This document shows, one piece after another, positions 25,184 to 33,522 of a stretch of DNA of 64,000 bases. A program made the translations under genes and the position numbers. The stretch's first letter is position 1, and the number at the start of each line of letters is the position of its first letter. The notes beneath the pieces were generated by a model, which worked only from the letters and a program-made list of their open reading frames with translations, was not told where the DNA came from and searched no databases. Source of the stretch: Halobacillus massiliensis (GTDB lineage Bacteria > Bacillota > Bacilli > Bacillales > Halobacillaceae); assembly GCF_900166625.1 (NCBI RefSeq), contig NZ_LT800499.1, positions 4,002,541 to 4,066,540 of the forward strand, given 5' to 3'.

Positions 25184-25771
25184 ATGTCTTTACATAATGC
25201 CTTAAAGCTTATACTTGTTATTACTTCATTCCTTTTTCTTGCTTCGTGCGGGCAAAAAGAGTTAGAAGAACCACTTGAATGGGAAATCGGAAATATAGAA
25301 GGAACGACACAGTCCAATGAGGATTTTGCTGTAGAAGACATGGAAGGTAAAGTTTGGATAGCAGACTTTATTTTTACCTCCTGCAATACCGTGTGTCCCC
25401 CAATGACACGAAACATGTCTCAGCTGCAGAAAGAATTTAAAGAGCAGGATATAGATGTAGAATTTGTTTCTTTTTCTGTCGATCCCGAAGTAGATACTCC
25501 TGAAAAACTTAACGAATTTGCAGAAGCCCATGGAGCTGATTTAGATAACTGGACGTTCGTCACAGGCTATGAGCAAAATGAGATTGAACAGTATGGACAG
25601 GAAAGCTTTCGTTCCGTTACTAGTAAGCCTGAAGGAGCCGATCAGGTTACACATGGCTCTTCCTTTTTCCTCGTCAGCCAGGATCAGCAAATTATGAAGT
25701 ATTATAATGGGGATAAAGATGTCCCTTATGAGCAGATCGTTGAAGATGCTGAAATTCTCTTAAATCAATAA
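25184..25771 (+). CDS. Sco1/SenC family lipoprotein (copper delivery to cytochrome oxidase)
   Basis: 195 residues. A short lipoprotein signal ends in the lipobox LFLASCGQ, so it would be anchored outside the membrane at the Cys. The thioredoxin-like domain has the copper ligands TSCNTVCPPM (CxxxC) and the third ligand His in VTHGSSFFLV. In Bacillus, Sco (YpmQ) assists CuA assembly in cytochrome c oxidase. ATG preceded by GGAAGGAG. Monocistronic, closed by a terminator at 25777. Confidence 0.93.
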   Translation: MSLHNALKLILVITSFLFLASCGQKELEEPLEWEIGNIEGTTQSNEDFAVEDMEGKVWIADFIFTSCNTVCPPMTRNMSQLQKEFKEQDIDVEFVSFSVDPEVDTPEKLNEFAEAHGADLDNWTFVTGYEQNEIEQYGQESFRSVTSKPEGADQVTHGSSFFLVSQDQQIMKYYNGDKDVPYEQIVEDAEILLNQ

Positions 25772-25776
25772 AGAAA

Positions 25777-25805
25777 AAAACAGGCCTTCCGGGGCCTGTT
25801 TTCTT
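25777..25805. terminator. Bidirectional terminator between sco and the sigma factor
   Basis: AAACAGGCC / GGCCTGTTTT stem with a 4 nt loop TTCC-type centre, A run on the left and T run on the right, between two convergent genes. Confidence 0.85.
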
Positions 25806-26329
25806 TATTTAGCAGCAACAGAGAGACTTAGTTCTCCTCCTAATTGATCTCTCGCTCTCTTCATTCTTGTTTTCAAGGTGTTTTCATTCGTGTGAAGAAC
25901 TCTGGAGATTTGCTTAACTGACAAATTATTGAAATAATAGAGATGGACACACACATGATAGTCTGGACGCAAATGGCCTACAGCTCGATGAATGTGGGAG
26001 TACTCTTCTTTTTCAAGCATAATTTCTAGAGGGTCTAAAGTATTGGCTTCAGTATTTTGCAGCCACTGCCCTTCCCAAGGTGTGACTTTGCGGCTTTCAT
26101 ATCTCCGCAAGTAATCTTTACAGTGGTTAACCATAATCGTAAAGACCCAGGCTTTTAAGTTCTGTCCTTCTTGAAACATGTGAAATTTATCATAGGCTTT
26201 CAGCAGAGCATCCTGTACCATATCTTCAGCTGTAGTCTTATTATTCACATATTGAAAAGCTGTACGCAGCAAGGAAGCGTAATACTTTTCCATGATTTCA
26301 CACAATCCTTCATCCCGCTTACTGTCCAT
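25805..26329 (-). CDS. ECF (sigma-70 family) RNA polymerase sigma factor
   Basis: 174 residues from ATG 26329 (GTG 26332 is equally well placed after GGAG; the frame is open to 26341). Region 2: LRTAFQYVNNKTTAEDMVQDALLKAYDKFHMF with KAWVFTIMVNHCKDYLRRYE; region 4: LRPDYHVCVHLYYFNNLSVKQISRVLHTNENTLKTRMKRARDQL. No anti-sigma gene is adjacent, unlike the sigma factor at 11580. It resembles the general ECF01-like sigmas; the signal is unknown. Confidence 0.88.
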   Translation of the reverse strand: MDSKRDEGLCEIMEKYYASLLRTAFQYVNNKTTAEDMVQDALLKAYDKFHMFQEGQNLKAWVFTIMVNHCKDYLRRYESRKVTPWEGQWLQNTEANTLDPLEIMLEKEEYSHIHRAVGHLRPDYHVCVHLYYFNNLSVKQISRVLHTNENTLKTRMKRARDQLGGELSLSVAAK

Positions 26330-26574
26330 CACATCGCCCACTCCATATCATTTTTCTCCATTATTTTACGTTTTCTTACATCGTACAATATCCCCACAAA
26401 ATTCAAATCTTGTATTCGACCTATTCTTCATCAGAAATTTAGCAAGTTTTATGAAAAGTGAAGGTTTTTAGCAGAATTTCCTAGATAATTTTACTATATC
26501 CTGCCTATTTTGTTACTTTAGACCTAACATTAATCCGACAAATTTTGTATGATGGAAATATGGGGTGATGATCG

Positions 26575-27846
26575 TTGGATATCGGACGCAGAATTAACAT
26601 TTACCGAAAGAAAAATAACTTAAAGTTAAACGATATAGCAGGGGCATCTGTTTCGCCTGCCCACTTAAGCAAGATTGAGAATGGCTACCGCAGACCGGGA
26701 TCTGCAACACTTTCAGCTATATCTAGTGCTCTTAAGCTTCCTATGGATTTCTTTGAAGACTATGAAACGGAAGATATCGAAGTCCAGCATGTGCTCACAC
26801 AGCTGGAACAGTTTATCATCACAGATTTAAGCAAAGCAGGTCCACTAATTGAAACTTTAGAGGATAATTATTTTAATTACTTATCAAACGTAAGCCAGGA
26901 AATATACTACCTCCTCTTAAAATGCGCTTATTACTGTAAAAGCAAACAGTACCCAAAAGCCCACTACACCTATGATTCATTTGTCAAACCTTATGTAGAG
27001 GGGCAACATTTAACAGATGCTCCTGTCTACGTACATAACGCTTTTCATTACTGCCAGGGAATCCGCTTCTATCAAAGCTCAAATTTTGAAGAGAGTCTCA
27101 GCCATTATAGTCAATTTTGCTTAGAGGGGTATTCTCTGTCAGTAAAGGCTGCCATTACCTACAATATTGCTGTGCTTTCCAGTGCAGTAAAAGACTACAT
27201 ACAGGCGGAAAAATCCAGCCAGAAAGCAATCAATTATTATCAAACATTAAATCAGGAAAGTGAAGTTTCCATGGTTTATAACCTGATCGGGGTTCTCTAT
27301 TTAAATCAGGAAAAGTTCAAGCAGGCGCTCGAAGCTTTATCCGAAGCAGAATGCCGGTTGGCTAAGTTAGGTAACAAAAGAATGCTCACACAGGTTTATC
27401 ATAATAAAGGACTCATTATGCGAAAGACAGGTAATCAGGCTGCGGCGCGCGATTACTTGGAAAAGGCTTTGGAGCTTAAAGTACAGGAAGGGCTTGTGGC
27501 CCAAAAGCAGATTACTTACCATTCTCTCTGCAAAACTTACTTAGAGCTTGAGCTTCTTGATGAAGCCAATAAACTGTACAGCACTGCAAAGGAAGAAGTA
27601 ACCCAGGCTCTTGACGATCATTATTTACTGGAAGCTTTTCTGGAATTCTATAATAAAACAAACGACCATAAAGCCTATCGAAAAAGTATAGAGACATGCA
27701 TAGACTTCTTTGAACAAAACGCTGACAAAGAGCCTCTCGAAACGCTCTACTTAAAACTCGGAGACCATTTATATAAAACAGGAAGGTACAAAAAAGCCGC
27801 CGATGCTTACATATCTCATATAAGTCAATTAGAAAACAAATCGTAG
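26575..27846 (+). CDS. XRE-family regulator with TPR domain (RRNPP/NprR-like architecture)
   Basis: 423 residues from a TTG with GGGGTGATG upstream. Residues 1-65 are a Cro/C1 HTH (RRINIYRKKNNLKLNDIA...SPAHLSKIENGYRRPG). The rest is a helical TPR array, e.g. AAITYNIAVLSSAVKDYIQA, VSMVYNLIGVLYLNQEKFKQ and MLTQVYHNKGLIMRKTGNQA. Such HTH-TPR proteins (NprR, PlcR and relatives) bind short secreted peptides and control exported enzymes, sporulation or competence. A 40-codon ORF starts 5 bp after the stop, but it lacks a clear secretion signal. The effector and targets cannot be read from sequence. Confidence 0.85.
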   Translation: MDIGRRINIYRKKNNLKLNDIAGASVSPAHLSKIENGYRRPGSATLSAISSALKLPMDFFEDYETEDIEVQHVLTQLEQFIITDLSKAGPLIETLEDNYFNYLSNVSQEIYYLLLKCAYYCKSKQYPKAHYTYDSFVKPYVEGQHLTDAPVYVHNAFHYCQGIRFYQSSNFEESLSHYSQFCLEGYSLSVKAAITYNIAVLSSAVKDYIQAEKSSQKAINYYQTLNQESEVSMVYNLIGVLYLNQEKFKQALEALSEAECRLAKLGNKRMLTQVYHNKGLIMRKTGNQAAARDYLEKALELKVQEGLVAQKQITYHSLCKTYLELELLDEANKLYSTAKEEVTQALDDHYLLEAFLEFYNKTNDHKAYRKSIETCIDFFEQNADKEPLETLYLKLGDHLYKTGRYKKAADAYISHISQLENKS

Positions 27847-27931
27847 GGTTGTGATTGGCGGCACCCTAAGCTGGGTCACTCTGGTGGTTAATAGAACGAT
27901 TGACAAGGAAAACACTGAAAAACTCAAAAAA

Positions 27932-27962
27932 ACATCCCTCGCCAAACACGAGGGATGTAAAA
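27932..27962. terminator. Bidirectional terminator between the XRE gene and ypuA
   Basis: ACATCCCTCG (27932-27941) pairs with CGAGGGATGT (27949-27958), followed by AAAAAAATTAA on one side and preceded by AAAAAA on the other. Confidence 0.85.
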
Positions 27963-27965
27963 AAA

Positions 27966-28865
27966 TTAATTAATTATAGAACGGAAGAAATCTGCTAATG
28001 CTTCAAAGAAGGACTTGATGGCATTTGATACTTTATTCCAAAATCCTTCATCATTAATGATATCGGTTATTTGACCCGTAATATCATCCAGTTGATTACG
28101 GACTTGATCAAAGTTAATATTTAAATCGCGCATCTTATTGAAGAGATCGGTTAACCGCTGGCGGTCTTCTTCACTTAGTTCAATATTTAGCTGATTGAGC
28201 TTTTCATCGACAATCTGCTCTACTTCTTCCCTTGTTACAGGGTTCTGTTCGGCAATTTCCTTCTTGATTTCAGTCAGCAGCTGGCTAACTTCATCCTCAC
28301 TGGCTTCGCTGTCCTTTGCAATGGAAGTGGCAACATCAAGCTCTTCATTGGCCACCTTCATTCGTTCTTCATCAAGCTTCACGCCTTTGGAATCATAGGC
28401 TTTATAAATTCCCGTAAGAGCAGAGTGCCCGCTTACTTTAACGGAAGAGGCAACGAGAACATCAGCATTCTCTACTCCTGCGGTAAGTAAAGCATTTGCA
28501 TACATTTCTTTTGTCACTTCTGTAATATTATCAGGTGTTACAATTTCAATATTAAGATTTTCTTCGTCTTTGTGAATGATTTTCACAGAAGAGTACATAT
28601 TGGAATTCGGGTTACCGCCAATATAATTTGCAATATCCTGGCCTGTGACGGTAAACTCATCAACTTGGTCATGCTGATCTACTTCAAGCAGTTCAGCCAC
28701 TTCGGCTTTTTGAGTTTCAGACAGAGCATCTCCATAAACAACGATTGGAAGGCCAAGTTTCTCATTAATGCCTTGATCTCCTGTAGAAGCCATAACCGCC
28801 TGCGGAACTAATGCAGCAAGCATTACTAATACAACAGCTGTCATAATAAGAAAACGATTTTTCAT
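27966..28865 (-). CDS. ypuA: DUF1002 exported protein, YpuA-like
   Basis: 299 residues (Bacillus YpuA is 290). A signal peptide MKNRFLIMTAVVLVMLAALV ending at AVMAS is followed by the DUF1002 domain: VVYGDALSETQKAEVAELL, VTGQDIANYIGG, SVKIIHKDEE, VTPDNITEVTKEMYANALLTAG, and KVSGHSALTGIYKAYDSKG. A low-complexity acidic coiled-coil tail leads to a C-terminal amphipathic segment. The protein is probably exported; function unknown. AAGGGG before the ATG. Confidence 0.88.
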   Translation of the reverse strand: MKNRFLIMTAVVLVMLAALVPQAVMASTGDQGINEKLGLPIVVYGDALSETQKAEVAELLEVDQHDQVDEFTVTGQDIANYIGGNPNSNMYSSVKIIHKDEENLNIEIVTPDNITEVTKEMYANALLTAGVENADVLVASSVKVSGHSALTGIYKAYDSKGVKLDEERMKVANEELDVATSIAKDSEASEDEVSQLLTEIKKEIAEQNPVTREEVEQIVDEKLNQLNIELSEEDRQRLTDLFNKMRDLNINFDQVRNQLDDITGQITDIINDEGFWNKVSNAIKSFFEALADFFRSIIN

Positions 28866-29034
28866 TGTATTCTACCCCTTACAATTGTTTCAATTTTAGT
28901 CAAAAAATGTGCTACACTTGTTTATTATACATATTAGTTAGTGCTGGCATCATCTCTCTTTGTGAAATTTTTCTAACAGCCTATATACGGCTTACTCTAT
29001 TAAAAGTTTCAATTTTTTTAAAGGAGTTCTCTCT

Positions 29035-29406
29035 ATGAGTTATATTAAAACATTAGCTTTATATGTATTCGCAGTGACACTTTTCTTAGCGGGGGTCACT
29101 CATTTCATCTACGATGACGGGTTCGCAGCTATGATCCCGCCGTTTATTCCAATGCGTCTTGAAATAGTATATATGTCAGCGATTACAGAATGGATGCTGT
29201 CACTGCTTCTTGTTTTCCCCCAGACGAGAAGGGTGGCAGGCATAGCTACCGCTGTCTTCTTAATCGGTGTACTGCCTGCAAATATTTACGCTGCTATTAT
29301 GGGAATACCGGCCCCTTGGGATACAGATACAAGCCTGGTCGTTCTCTGGATCCGTCCCCTGCTACAGCCTTTGCTGATCTGGTGGGTGCTTGTTGTTTCA
29401 AAATAG
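29035..29406 (+). CDS. DoxX-like small membrane protein
   Basis: 123 residues with four membrane helices: TLALYVFAVTLFLAGVTHF, EIVYMSAITEWMLSLLLVF, GIATAVFLIGVLPANIYAAI and a C-terminal helix. AGVTHFIYDDGFAAMIPPFIP and the ITEW motif match the DoxX-like family of Firmicutes. The function is unknown. Start has AAAGGAG. It is 61 bp upstream of the DJ-1/PfpI gene and may be co-transcribed with it. Confidence 0.75.
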   Translation: MSYIKTLALYVFAVTLFLAGVTHFIYDDGFAAMIPPFIPMRLEIVYMSAITEWMLSLLLVFPQTRRVAGIATAVFLIGVLPANIYAAIMGIPAPWDTDTSLVVLWIRPLLQPLLIWWVLVVSK

Positions 29407-29467
29407 TATCGTGAAGGCCGTCGCTTTGTTAGACTAATCTTAGATAACAATAAAGGAGGCTTTTTCG

Positions 29468-29992
29468 ATGCGATTACAAAACAAGAAAGTCATTGCTCTT
29501 GTAAGTAAAGACTTCGAGGATCTGGAGCTATGGTATCCTCTTCTACGTCTGCAGGAGGAAGGGGCGACAATTCACCTCGTCGGTGAAAAAGCAGGCACGG
29601 AGTATCCGGGAAAATACGGCGTTCCAGCGACATCGGACTACGGATTTGATGATATTAGACCCGAAAACTATGATGGAATTCTTGTCCCTGGCGGCTGGTC
29701 TCCAGATAAGCTTCGCCGCTATGAAAGTGTACTAAATATGGTTCGCCATATGGATGAGCATAAGAAGCCGATCGGCCAAATCTGCCATGCGGGCTGGGTT
29801 CTTATCTCTGCAGGAATTTTAGAAGGCCGCCAAGTAACAAGCACTCCCGGCATTAAAGACGATATGATAAATGCAGGAGCTGAATGGCTGGATAAGCCTG
29901 TCGTGCAGGACGGTCATCTTATCTCTGCCCGCCGTCCACCAGACCTGCCTCCCTATGCAAAAGCTTTTGCAGATTTATTAGCCGAATCATAA
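29468..29992 (+). CDS. DJ-1/PfpI family protein (glutamine amidotransferase-like)
   Basis: 174 residues. The class I glutamine amidotransferase fold appears as KVIALVSKDFEDLELWYPLL, the Glu of the catalytic set in DFEDLE, YDGILVPGGWSPDKLR, and the nucleophile Cys in IGQICHAGWVLISAG. It belongs with YraA/YfkM-type stress proteins, reported as protein/nucleotide deglycases or chaperones; the exact activity is debated. AAAGGAGG starts it; a terminator follows. Confidence 0.9.
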   Translation: MRLQNKKVIALVSKDFEDLELWYPLLRLQEEGATIHLVGEKAGTEYPGKYGVPATSDYGFDDIRPENYDGILVPGGWSPDKLRRYESVLNMVRHMDEHKKPIGQICHAGWVLISAGILEGRQVTSTPGIKDDMINAGAEWLDKPVVQDGHLISARRPPDLPPYAKAFADLLAES

Positions 29993-29994
29993 TA

Positions 29995-30027
29995 AAAGAG
30001 CCGGATCCCTGGTGGATTCGGCTCTTT
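29995..30027. terminator. Bidirectional terminator
   Basis: AAAGAGCCGGATCC pairs with GGATTCGGCTCTTT (one G-U/T mismatch near the loop), T run to the right and A run to the left, between two convergent genes. Confidence 0.8.
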
Positions 30028-30034
30028 TTATGGT

Positions 30035-31201
30035 CTAAAAGTTTTCATCAAGGGCGTTCCCGGCAAGCATTCTTAGTACAGCATCATCCATTGGAGGATT
30101 ATGGAGGCCAGCTCTTACATCGCGATACAGCTTTTCAAATGGATATTTTCGGGACAGCCCCCGGCCGCCCGCGATCCGCATGGCTAAATCGACGACATCA
30201 TTTGCTGTATTTGTAACCGCCAATTTAACTGATGCTAATTCTGCTCCCATTTTCCCTCTCATTTCCGGCTCTTCGTCCCACTTACGAGCCGTTGTATATA
30301 GAAAACTGTGAGCCTGGAGAAGCTTCCACTCCATTTCACCAATTTTGTCCTGAATATGACCAACTTCAGAAATCGGAGTATCCAAACTATTCGGTTGAAA
30401 TTCCTTCGCAAACTGAATAGCCAGATTTCGGGCTGCTGTGGCAATTCCTAAGTAGCATGCTGGAATATGAAGGAGCCATCCCTTAGGTATAGGCTTACCT
30501 TTCCCTTTCACTTCCACTAAATCTTCCTCATTCACTTCTACGTCTTCCAAAACTAAATCATCACTAGCCGTGCCGCGCATCCCGAGTGTGTCCCATGTTT
30601 TTTCCACTTTTACTCCCGGCTGATGACGGTCGATGAGAAACCAGCCGACCTCATTAATATCTTCGACAAAAGCAGAAACGATATAGTAATCTAGAGACTC
30701 TGCCATGGATGTAAAAGTTTTTCGGCCTGAAACAATATATCCATCATCTTTTTTCACAGCCTTCGTTTCCGGGATGCCTCCTCTTGTTGGACTTCCCGTT
30801 GCCGCCTCTGAAGCTGCCCTGTTGACCACCGCCTGATTTTCAGCGACTTCTTTTGCCAGCTTCAAGAAGTTATCTTTACTCCACAAACGCTCCTGACTCA
30901 GCTCCATCATAATTCCTAAGTGCCAGCCAATGGATAAAGCGGCAGCCCCGTCTCCTTCCGCAATCTTCTCTTGAAGCAATAAAAATTCATATAACGATAA
31001 GCTCTCTCCCCCGTGCTGAACAGGCAAGGATAGCGATGGATATTTCTCCTCTTTCATTACTTGTAAGGTTTTATATGAAAATTCAGCATTACGATCACTT
31101 TCAACAGCATGAGAACGAGCTTCCTCTGCAATGACCGAGGCTTTCCGGTACAAACGTTCCTGCCTCTCGTTTCTTACCCATGCTTGAATCATGTCACTCA
31201 C
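30035..31201 (-). CDS. Acyl-CoA dehydrogenase family flavoprotein, YdbM-like
   Basis: 388 residues in three parts typical of the family: helical N-domain (EEKYPSLSLPVQHGGESLSLY), beta domain with the substrate/FAD segment VSGRKTFTSMAESLDYYIVSA and LGMRGTASDDLVLEDVEV, and C-terminal helices (AMRIAGGRGLSRKYPFEKLYRDVRAG). These segments fit Bacillus YdbM and DszC-type members. The Glu base of typical acyl-CoA dehydrogenases (usually ...YGGxGYxxE...) is not evident, and the last domain resembles the flavin monooxygenase branch. The reaction is therefore uncertain: dehydrogenation or flavin-dependent oxygenation. Confidence 0.8.
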   Translation of the reverse strand: MSDMIQAWVRNERQERLYRKASVIAEEARSHAVESDRNAEFSYKTLQVMKEEKYPSLSLPVQHGGESLSLYEFLLLQEKIAEGDGAAALSIGWHLGIMMELSQERLWSKDNFLKLAKEVAENQAVVNRAASEAATGSPTRGGIPETKAVKKDDGYIVSGRKTFTSMAESLDYYIVSAFVEDINEVGWFLIDRHQPGVKVEKTWDTLGMRGTASDDLVLEDVEVNEEDLVEVKGKGKPIPKGWLLHIPACYLGIATAARNLAIQFAKEFQPNSLDTPISEVGHIQDKIGEMEWKLLQAHSFLYTTARKWDEEPEMRGKMGAELASVKLAVTNTANDVVDLAMRIAGGRGLSRKYPFEKLYRDVRAGLHNPPMDDAVLRMLAGNALDENF

Positions 31202-31354
31202 GCCAGCTCACTTCCTTAATCTTTATTTAGACTTATATTATACCCAGTCCATTCCCTATTCCCTTAAAAAATAACAAATGTAAGAAGGAATTCAAAAAGG
31301 TTTCACGAACACTTTAAATAAAATCAGCCACGGCTGAGAAAAACTAAAAAGGTT

Positions 31355-31741
31355 GTGGAATCTTTGAAGTCAATTGCTGTGAAACAGATAAACACTGTGT
31401 TTGTGCATGTACGTGATTTAAAAATTTCCGTTAGGTGGTATTCCGACTTGTTAGGTCAATCTGTAAAAGAAGAAGACATCATGAAGCCTGTGTATACTTT
31501 TCCTCTAAGCGAAACAACGAGTCTTACAATTGATGCAGGACCTGATGATGCACCTCGAAAAGAGTTCCATCCGCTGCCCTATCCTTTGTTTAACCTACAT
31601 ACTCATGATATCGATAAATCCTGGAAAGCTGCAATAGAAAAGGGCTTATCATTTGCTTCTGATCTTACTGAGTTTGACGACTTTGCCTTTTTCACTCTAT
31701 ATGATCCTGATGAAAATCAAGTTATGATCTGTTCGGGGTAA
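31355..31741 (+). CDS. VOC/glyoxalase-family protein
   Basis: 128 residues. Vicinal-oxygen-chelate fold: INTVFVHVRDLKISVRWYSDLLG, then PLFNLHTHDIDKSWKAAIEKG and DFAFFTLYDPDENQVMICSG. A His, an acidic DENQ segment and a possible Glu could bind metal, but the canonical His/Glu metal set is not complete. Start could also be TTG at 31364, which has the better ribosome-site spacing to AAAAAGG; GTG 31355 keeps the full frame. Function unknown (binding protein or dioxygenase-like). Confidence 0.75.
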   Translation: MESLKSIAVKQINTVFVHVRDLKISVRWYSDLLGQSVKEEDIMKPVYTFPLSETTSLTIDAGPDDAPRKEFHPLPYPLFNLHTHDIDKSWKAAIEKGLSFASDLTEFDDFAFFTLYDPDENQVMICSG

Positions 31742-31773
31742 TTCTGGACTGGGTTCAAGAAAAGAAGAATCCT

Positions 31774-32596
31774 GTTCCGTTTGCTTAATGTAGAGAACCG
31801 GCCGCGGGAAATGACTCGCTTTCCATGGGCGAACGGTGAGTTTGTTCAGGTAAAATCCTACTGGGGACTCACCCTTATTCGGTGTTCCTTCAGTTTATTT
31901 TCACTTAAAGGGGGAAGAGAGTTTCGTTTACTTTAATAGAAAACTGGGCCTGGGGAAAGACTCGCTTTCCATGGGCGAACGGTGAGCTTCCTCAGGCAAA
32001 GCCTTCCGGGATCTCACCCTGTTCTTTTCTCCCATAGGAGTCTCGCCGTTTCCCCTGGCCCTTTGCGTTTATTAAGAGTAACGGAACATTGGGTAAGAAG
32101 AGACTATTTCCTTAAGAGAGCTTACTGAAACTGTAGTGTTCTGTTTATCCCAACAAAGGTAAGGAGGCTGGGAAATGGCGAGACTCCTGCAGGGAGAAGA
32201 GCCAGGGTGAGATCCGCGAGTGGAGCGAGCTAGCTCACCGGCTCCCCGCGGAAAGCGAGCTATTTCCCAGCCTCGTTACTCTTCTACAGCAAACGGAACC
32301 GTCTTTTTCCTTTCTCCGAAAAAGAAGAAAGAAAGAGAAATGGCGAGACTCCTGCAGGGAGATAGAGCCAGGGTGAGATCCGCGAGTGCAACGAGCTAGC
32401 TCACCGGCTCCCCGCGGAAAGCGAGTGATTTCCCAGCCGCTTTTCTACACACATGATAAACGGAACAGCTCTTTCTCTATTCATAAAGAGCCACGGAGAT
32501 TGCAGGACTCCTGCAGGGAGATAGAGCCAGGATGAGATCTGCGAGTGTAACAAGCTAGGTCACCGGCTCCCCGTGAAAACGAGTTATTTCCCAGCC
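31774..32596. repeat. Palindromic repeat cluster 4 (modules B-B-A-A-A, inverted)
   Basis: B5 (GTTCCGTTTGC 31774) is truncated near 31885. B6 is 31921-32087 (GTTTCGTTTAC to GTAACGGAAC; core 31946-32061). The 50 bp spacer 32088-32137 matches that of cluster 2. A7 is 32138-32299 (core 32164-32274, perfect outer stem). A8 (core 32335-32440, ends ATAAACGGAAC) and A9 (core 32490-32596) follow in the same orientation; A9 is visibly decayed (GCTAGGTC tip, GTGAAAAC arm). The longest cluster seen, filling the space between the VOC gene and ytvA. Confidence 0.85.
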
Positions 32597-32616
32597 GTTT
32601 TTCTCCAAACGAAATC

Positions 32617-32659
32617 TAAAAAAAAGAAGACCGCCCTTTTCTTGGCAGTCTGTTTCTTC
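32617..32659 (-). terminator. Probable ytvA terminator
   Basis: On the minus strand GAAGAAACAGACTGCC pairs imperfectly with GGCGGTCTTCTT, followed by TTTTTTTAG; located directly after the ytvA stop. Confidence 0.55.
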
Positions 32660-32661
32660 TT

Positions 32662-33456
32662 TTACCGAATATCCTTTAATGCCTGGTTAACTGTGGTATA
32701 GGCTTTTAAATCAAGTTCATTGAAATTAACATACGGTGTACTTTGCATGGCGAAATTGGGCTTCACCCCTGTAACCAGAAGCTTTGTCCCCATTAAAGTG
32801 AGCAATTGCCCCAGACGATAAATCCCTACGTGAATATCTTCATTAAATGTATGTACAGCTGATAAATCTAAAATGATATAATCCTCTTTTGATTCCTGCA
32901 CATGATGGCCGACGAAATCAAGCATCTGTTGAACACGTTCTTCATCAACAGTGCCGATTAAAGGAAGCACGGAAACATTATCTTCAACAGGAACAATCGG
33001 CGTAGAAAGCCGTTTTACTTCTGTAGTGTAGTGGCCTACCAGAAACTCAGCGTCTTTTCTCTTCGAAATATCTTTTTGGACTCCTACGAAATATGTTTGT
33101 TCCATCGGCTCTATATATACAGGGAAAATTTGCAGGTCATTCCAAAAAGGAGTACCATCTTTCTTATAATTCAATAGTTCCAGCTCAACCGGTTCCAGGT
33201 TGTTTAAATGCTCACGAATCGTCTGCACATCTTTTTCATCCGTATTTTTTCCTTGCAAAAACCGACAGTTCAAGCCAATCACTTCATCTGCTTCGTATCC
33301 CGTTAACTCCTCAAATCCTTTATTAATATAGATAATTGGATTATCAGGCTGCTCGGGATCAGAAATAACTACTCCTGCACCTACACGGTCAATTGCTGCC
33401 TTAATAAATTCATTTTGCTGAATTTCATTTAAATACTCCACCGTCTTATATTCCAT
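32662..33456 (-). CDS. ytvA: Blue-light receptor of the general stress stressosome, LOV-STAS protein YtvA
   Basis: 264 residues (Bacillus YtvA 261). Residues 20-130 are a PAS/LOV domain with the photoactive Cys in GLNCRFLQGKNTDE, FMN contacts NKGFEELTGYEADE, and DGTPFWNDLQIFPVY. A J-alpha helix (DISKRKDAEFLV) leads to a C-terminal STAS domain (about 150-260: YIILDLSAVHTFNEDIHVG... LGQLLTLMGTKLLVTG). By homology it feeds blue light into the sigma-B stressosome. AGAAGGGAT precedes the ATG. Single gene next to a LysR gene. Confidence 0.95.
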   Translation of the reverse strand: MEYKTVEYLNEIQQNEFIKAAIDRVGAGVVISDPEQPDNPIIYINKGFEELTGYEADEVIGLNCRFLQGKNTDEKDVQTIREHLNNLEPVELELLNYKKDGTPFWNDLQIFPVYIEPMEQTYFVGVQKDISKRKDAEFLVGHYTTEVKRLSTPIVPVEDNVSVLPLIGTVDEERVQQMLDFVGHHVQESKEDYIILDLSAVHTFNEDIHVGIYRLGQLLTLMGTKLLVTGVKPNFAMQSTPYVNFNELDLKAYTTVNQALKDIR

Positions 33457-33522
33457 AGAAAATATCCCTTCTAAAAAAATTATTGTTTTTATAATAAAAT
33501 GAATGAGAAAAAACTTCCAGTC

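Noticed and set aside
27851-27973. 40-codon ORF after the XRE-TPR gene as a firm gene call
   Set aside because: Weak ribosome site, GTG start, and its end runs through the terminator; kept only as a hypothesis in the findings.
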